Source: Clostridiales bacterium (GTDB taxonomy: Bacteria; Bacillota; Clostridia; Oscillospirales; Oscillospiraceae). From it: a stretch of DNA of 12,911 nt. The stretch lies in assembly GCA_017577345.1 (NCBI GenBank), contig PITX01000013.1, positions 1 to 12,911 on the forward strand, written 5' to 3'. Of the stretch, positions 12,097 through 12,911 are shown piece by piece. Every line of letters begins with the position of its first letter. Positions within the stretch are counted from its first letter, which is position 1. The notes beneath the pieces were generated by a model. That model saw nothing but the letters and a program-made list of their open reading frames with translations, made no database searches and was not told where the DNA came from. The position numbers were made by a program, and so were the translations under genes.

Positions 12097-12911
12097 TTGA
12101 ATAGTACACTCATTCCGGATACCGCAATTTCCCATTTCCGCATCAGCGGAACGCCGACTTCCATCGGCGAATTTGGTTCCGGACACATCAACAGCACCTA
12201 TCGCGTGCAAACCGATGCTGCGCATATATATATCCTGCAGCGCATCAACAAGTATGTTTTCACCGATCCGAAGGCGGTCATGGAAAATGTCGGTGCAGTG
12301 ACGGAGTACCTGCGTGACCGCGTCAGCGACCCGAGTGAAACGCTGAACTTCATTCCCTCCGACACCGGTACATACTACTATGTCGATGAAGAGGACGAAT
12401 ACTGGCGCTGCTATGAATTTGCAGACGGTATTTGTCTGGAGGCACCGGAATCTGACCGGGATTTCTATGAAAGCGCGATCGCATTCGGCCGTTTTCAGGA
12501 GCTGTTGGGTGATTTCCCCGCGCATACCCTGCACGAGACCATTCCCATGTTCCATAACACCGTCAACCGCTACCGCCAGTTCCGGGAAGCACTGAATGCC
12601 GACCGCGTCGGCAGAGCCGCCTCCGTAAAAGATGAAATCGCATTTATCGAAGCGCGGGAACAGGAAGCCGGCACGCTTGTCCGTCTGCTGGAAACGCGAG
12701 AGCTTCCGCTTCGTGTCACGCACAACGACACCAAGCTGAACAACGTCCTGCTCAATGCCCAGACCGGCGAAGGCCTGTGCGTCATCGACCTTGACACCGT
12801 TATGCCCGGCTCCCTGCTGTATGACTACGGCGACGCGCTTCGGTTCGGCGGTTCCTCCGGCGCGGAAGATGAGCCCGACCTCGACAAGATCTGGTTCGTC
12901 ATGGAAAACTT
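12097..12911 (+). CDS. APH-family kinase, N-acetylhexosamine 1-kinase (NahK)-like, partial
   Basis: The first 271 codons are in the window; the gene runs off the right edge. It has the aminoglycoside-phosphotransferase fold: glycine-rich nucleotide loop GSGHINSTY (27-35); catalytic loop THNDTKLNNVLL (208-219) with base D211 and metal ligand N216; and IDLDTVMPGSLLYDYGD (230-246) with metal-binding D231. HNDTKLNN plus DLDTVMPG is characteristic of the NahK-like group, which phosphorylates N-acetylhexosamines at C1 with ATP, feeding host glycan sugars to nucleotide sugars; the exact substrate is not proven. Start: TTG at 12097 is best, since GAGAGGATGATC just upstream reads as an SD. The in-frame ATG at 12088 lies inside that site. 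No phosphorylase or sugar transporter is visible upstream. Confidence 0.8.
   Translation, partial: MNSTLIPDTAISHFRISGTPTSIGEFGSGHINSTYRVQTDAAHIYILQRINKYVFTDPKAVMENVGAVTEYLRDRVSDPSETLNFIPSDTGTYYYVDEEDEYWRCYEFADGICLEAPESDRDFYESAIAFGRFQELLGDFPAHTLHETIPMFHNTVNRYRQFREALNADRVGRAASVKDEIAFIEAREQEAGTLVRLLETRELPLRVTHNDTKLNNVLLNAQTGEGLCVIDLDTVMPGSLLYDYGDALRFGGSSGAEDEPDLDKIWFVMEN

Noticed and set aside
11869-12723. N-terminal extension of pcp to 480 residues
   Set aside because: The extension crosses the pcp promoter and SD and is antisense to the kinase gene; homologous pcp proteins start at MKKLLVTGFEPFGG.

Overview
The window looks like a chromosomal segment of a moderate-GC, Gram-positive anaerobe of the Clostridia, most likely an Oscillospiraceae/Ruminococcaceae-type gut bacterium. 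The evidence is a strong purine-rich Shine-Dalgarno (SD) before almost every gene, sigma-A type promoters, a tRNA-sensing T-box leader, a CarD-type regulator, a fermentative-type D-lactate dehydrogenase, a clostridial MurC variant, and short interspersed GTCATTGCGAG-type repeats. The assignment is by gene content and style only; no marker gene fixes the species.

Layout. 1-438: gene-free stretch with a 134-bp interspersed repeat, a second short repeat and a strong hairpin terminator. 439-4891: minus-strand block, each gene with its own promoter: putative zinc peptidase, ridA, a CarD-family regulator, and a copper P-type ATPase with a CopZ-like domain fused at its C-terminus. 4892-5029: divergent promoter region. 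5030-8100: plus-strand block of a short RluA-type pseudouridine synthase, murC and D-lactate dehydrogenase, the last two nearly contiguous. 8101-8567: gene-free convergent junction carrying an inverted copy of the 134-bp repeat plus flanking modules and two perfect hairpins. 8568-10255: minus-strand TrpB2-type tryptophan synthase beta chain behind a complete T-box leader with a UGG (Trp) specifier. 10299-11284: divergently transcribed AEC-family transporter. 11281-11868: pyroglutamyl-peptidase I on the minus strand, overlapping the transporter tail to tail by 4 bp. 11903-12911: divergent plus-strand APH/NahK-like sugar kinase that starts at TTG and runs off the window.

How the parts work together. 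The genes are mostly single-gene housekeeping or metabolic units rather than one pathway. The clearest regulatory circuit is the Trp T-box, which should switch on indole-to-tryptophan synthesis (or scavenging) when tRNA-Trp is uncharged; no trpA lies in the window. The copper unit combines exporter and chaperone in one reading frame and keeps a good internal ribosome site before the chaperone part. murC and the D-lactate dehydrogenase are probably co-transcribed.

Most unusual structure: two intergenic loci built from the same parts, a 134-bp element, a 30-bp connector and a perfect 12-14 bp hairpin with a 5-nt loop. The hairpin sequences differ completely between copies while the shapes are kept. 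No complete novel enzyme system, phage, CRISPR array or insertion sequence was seen.
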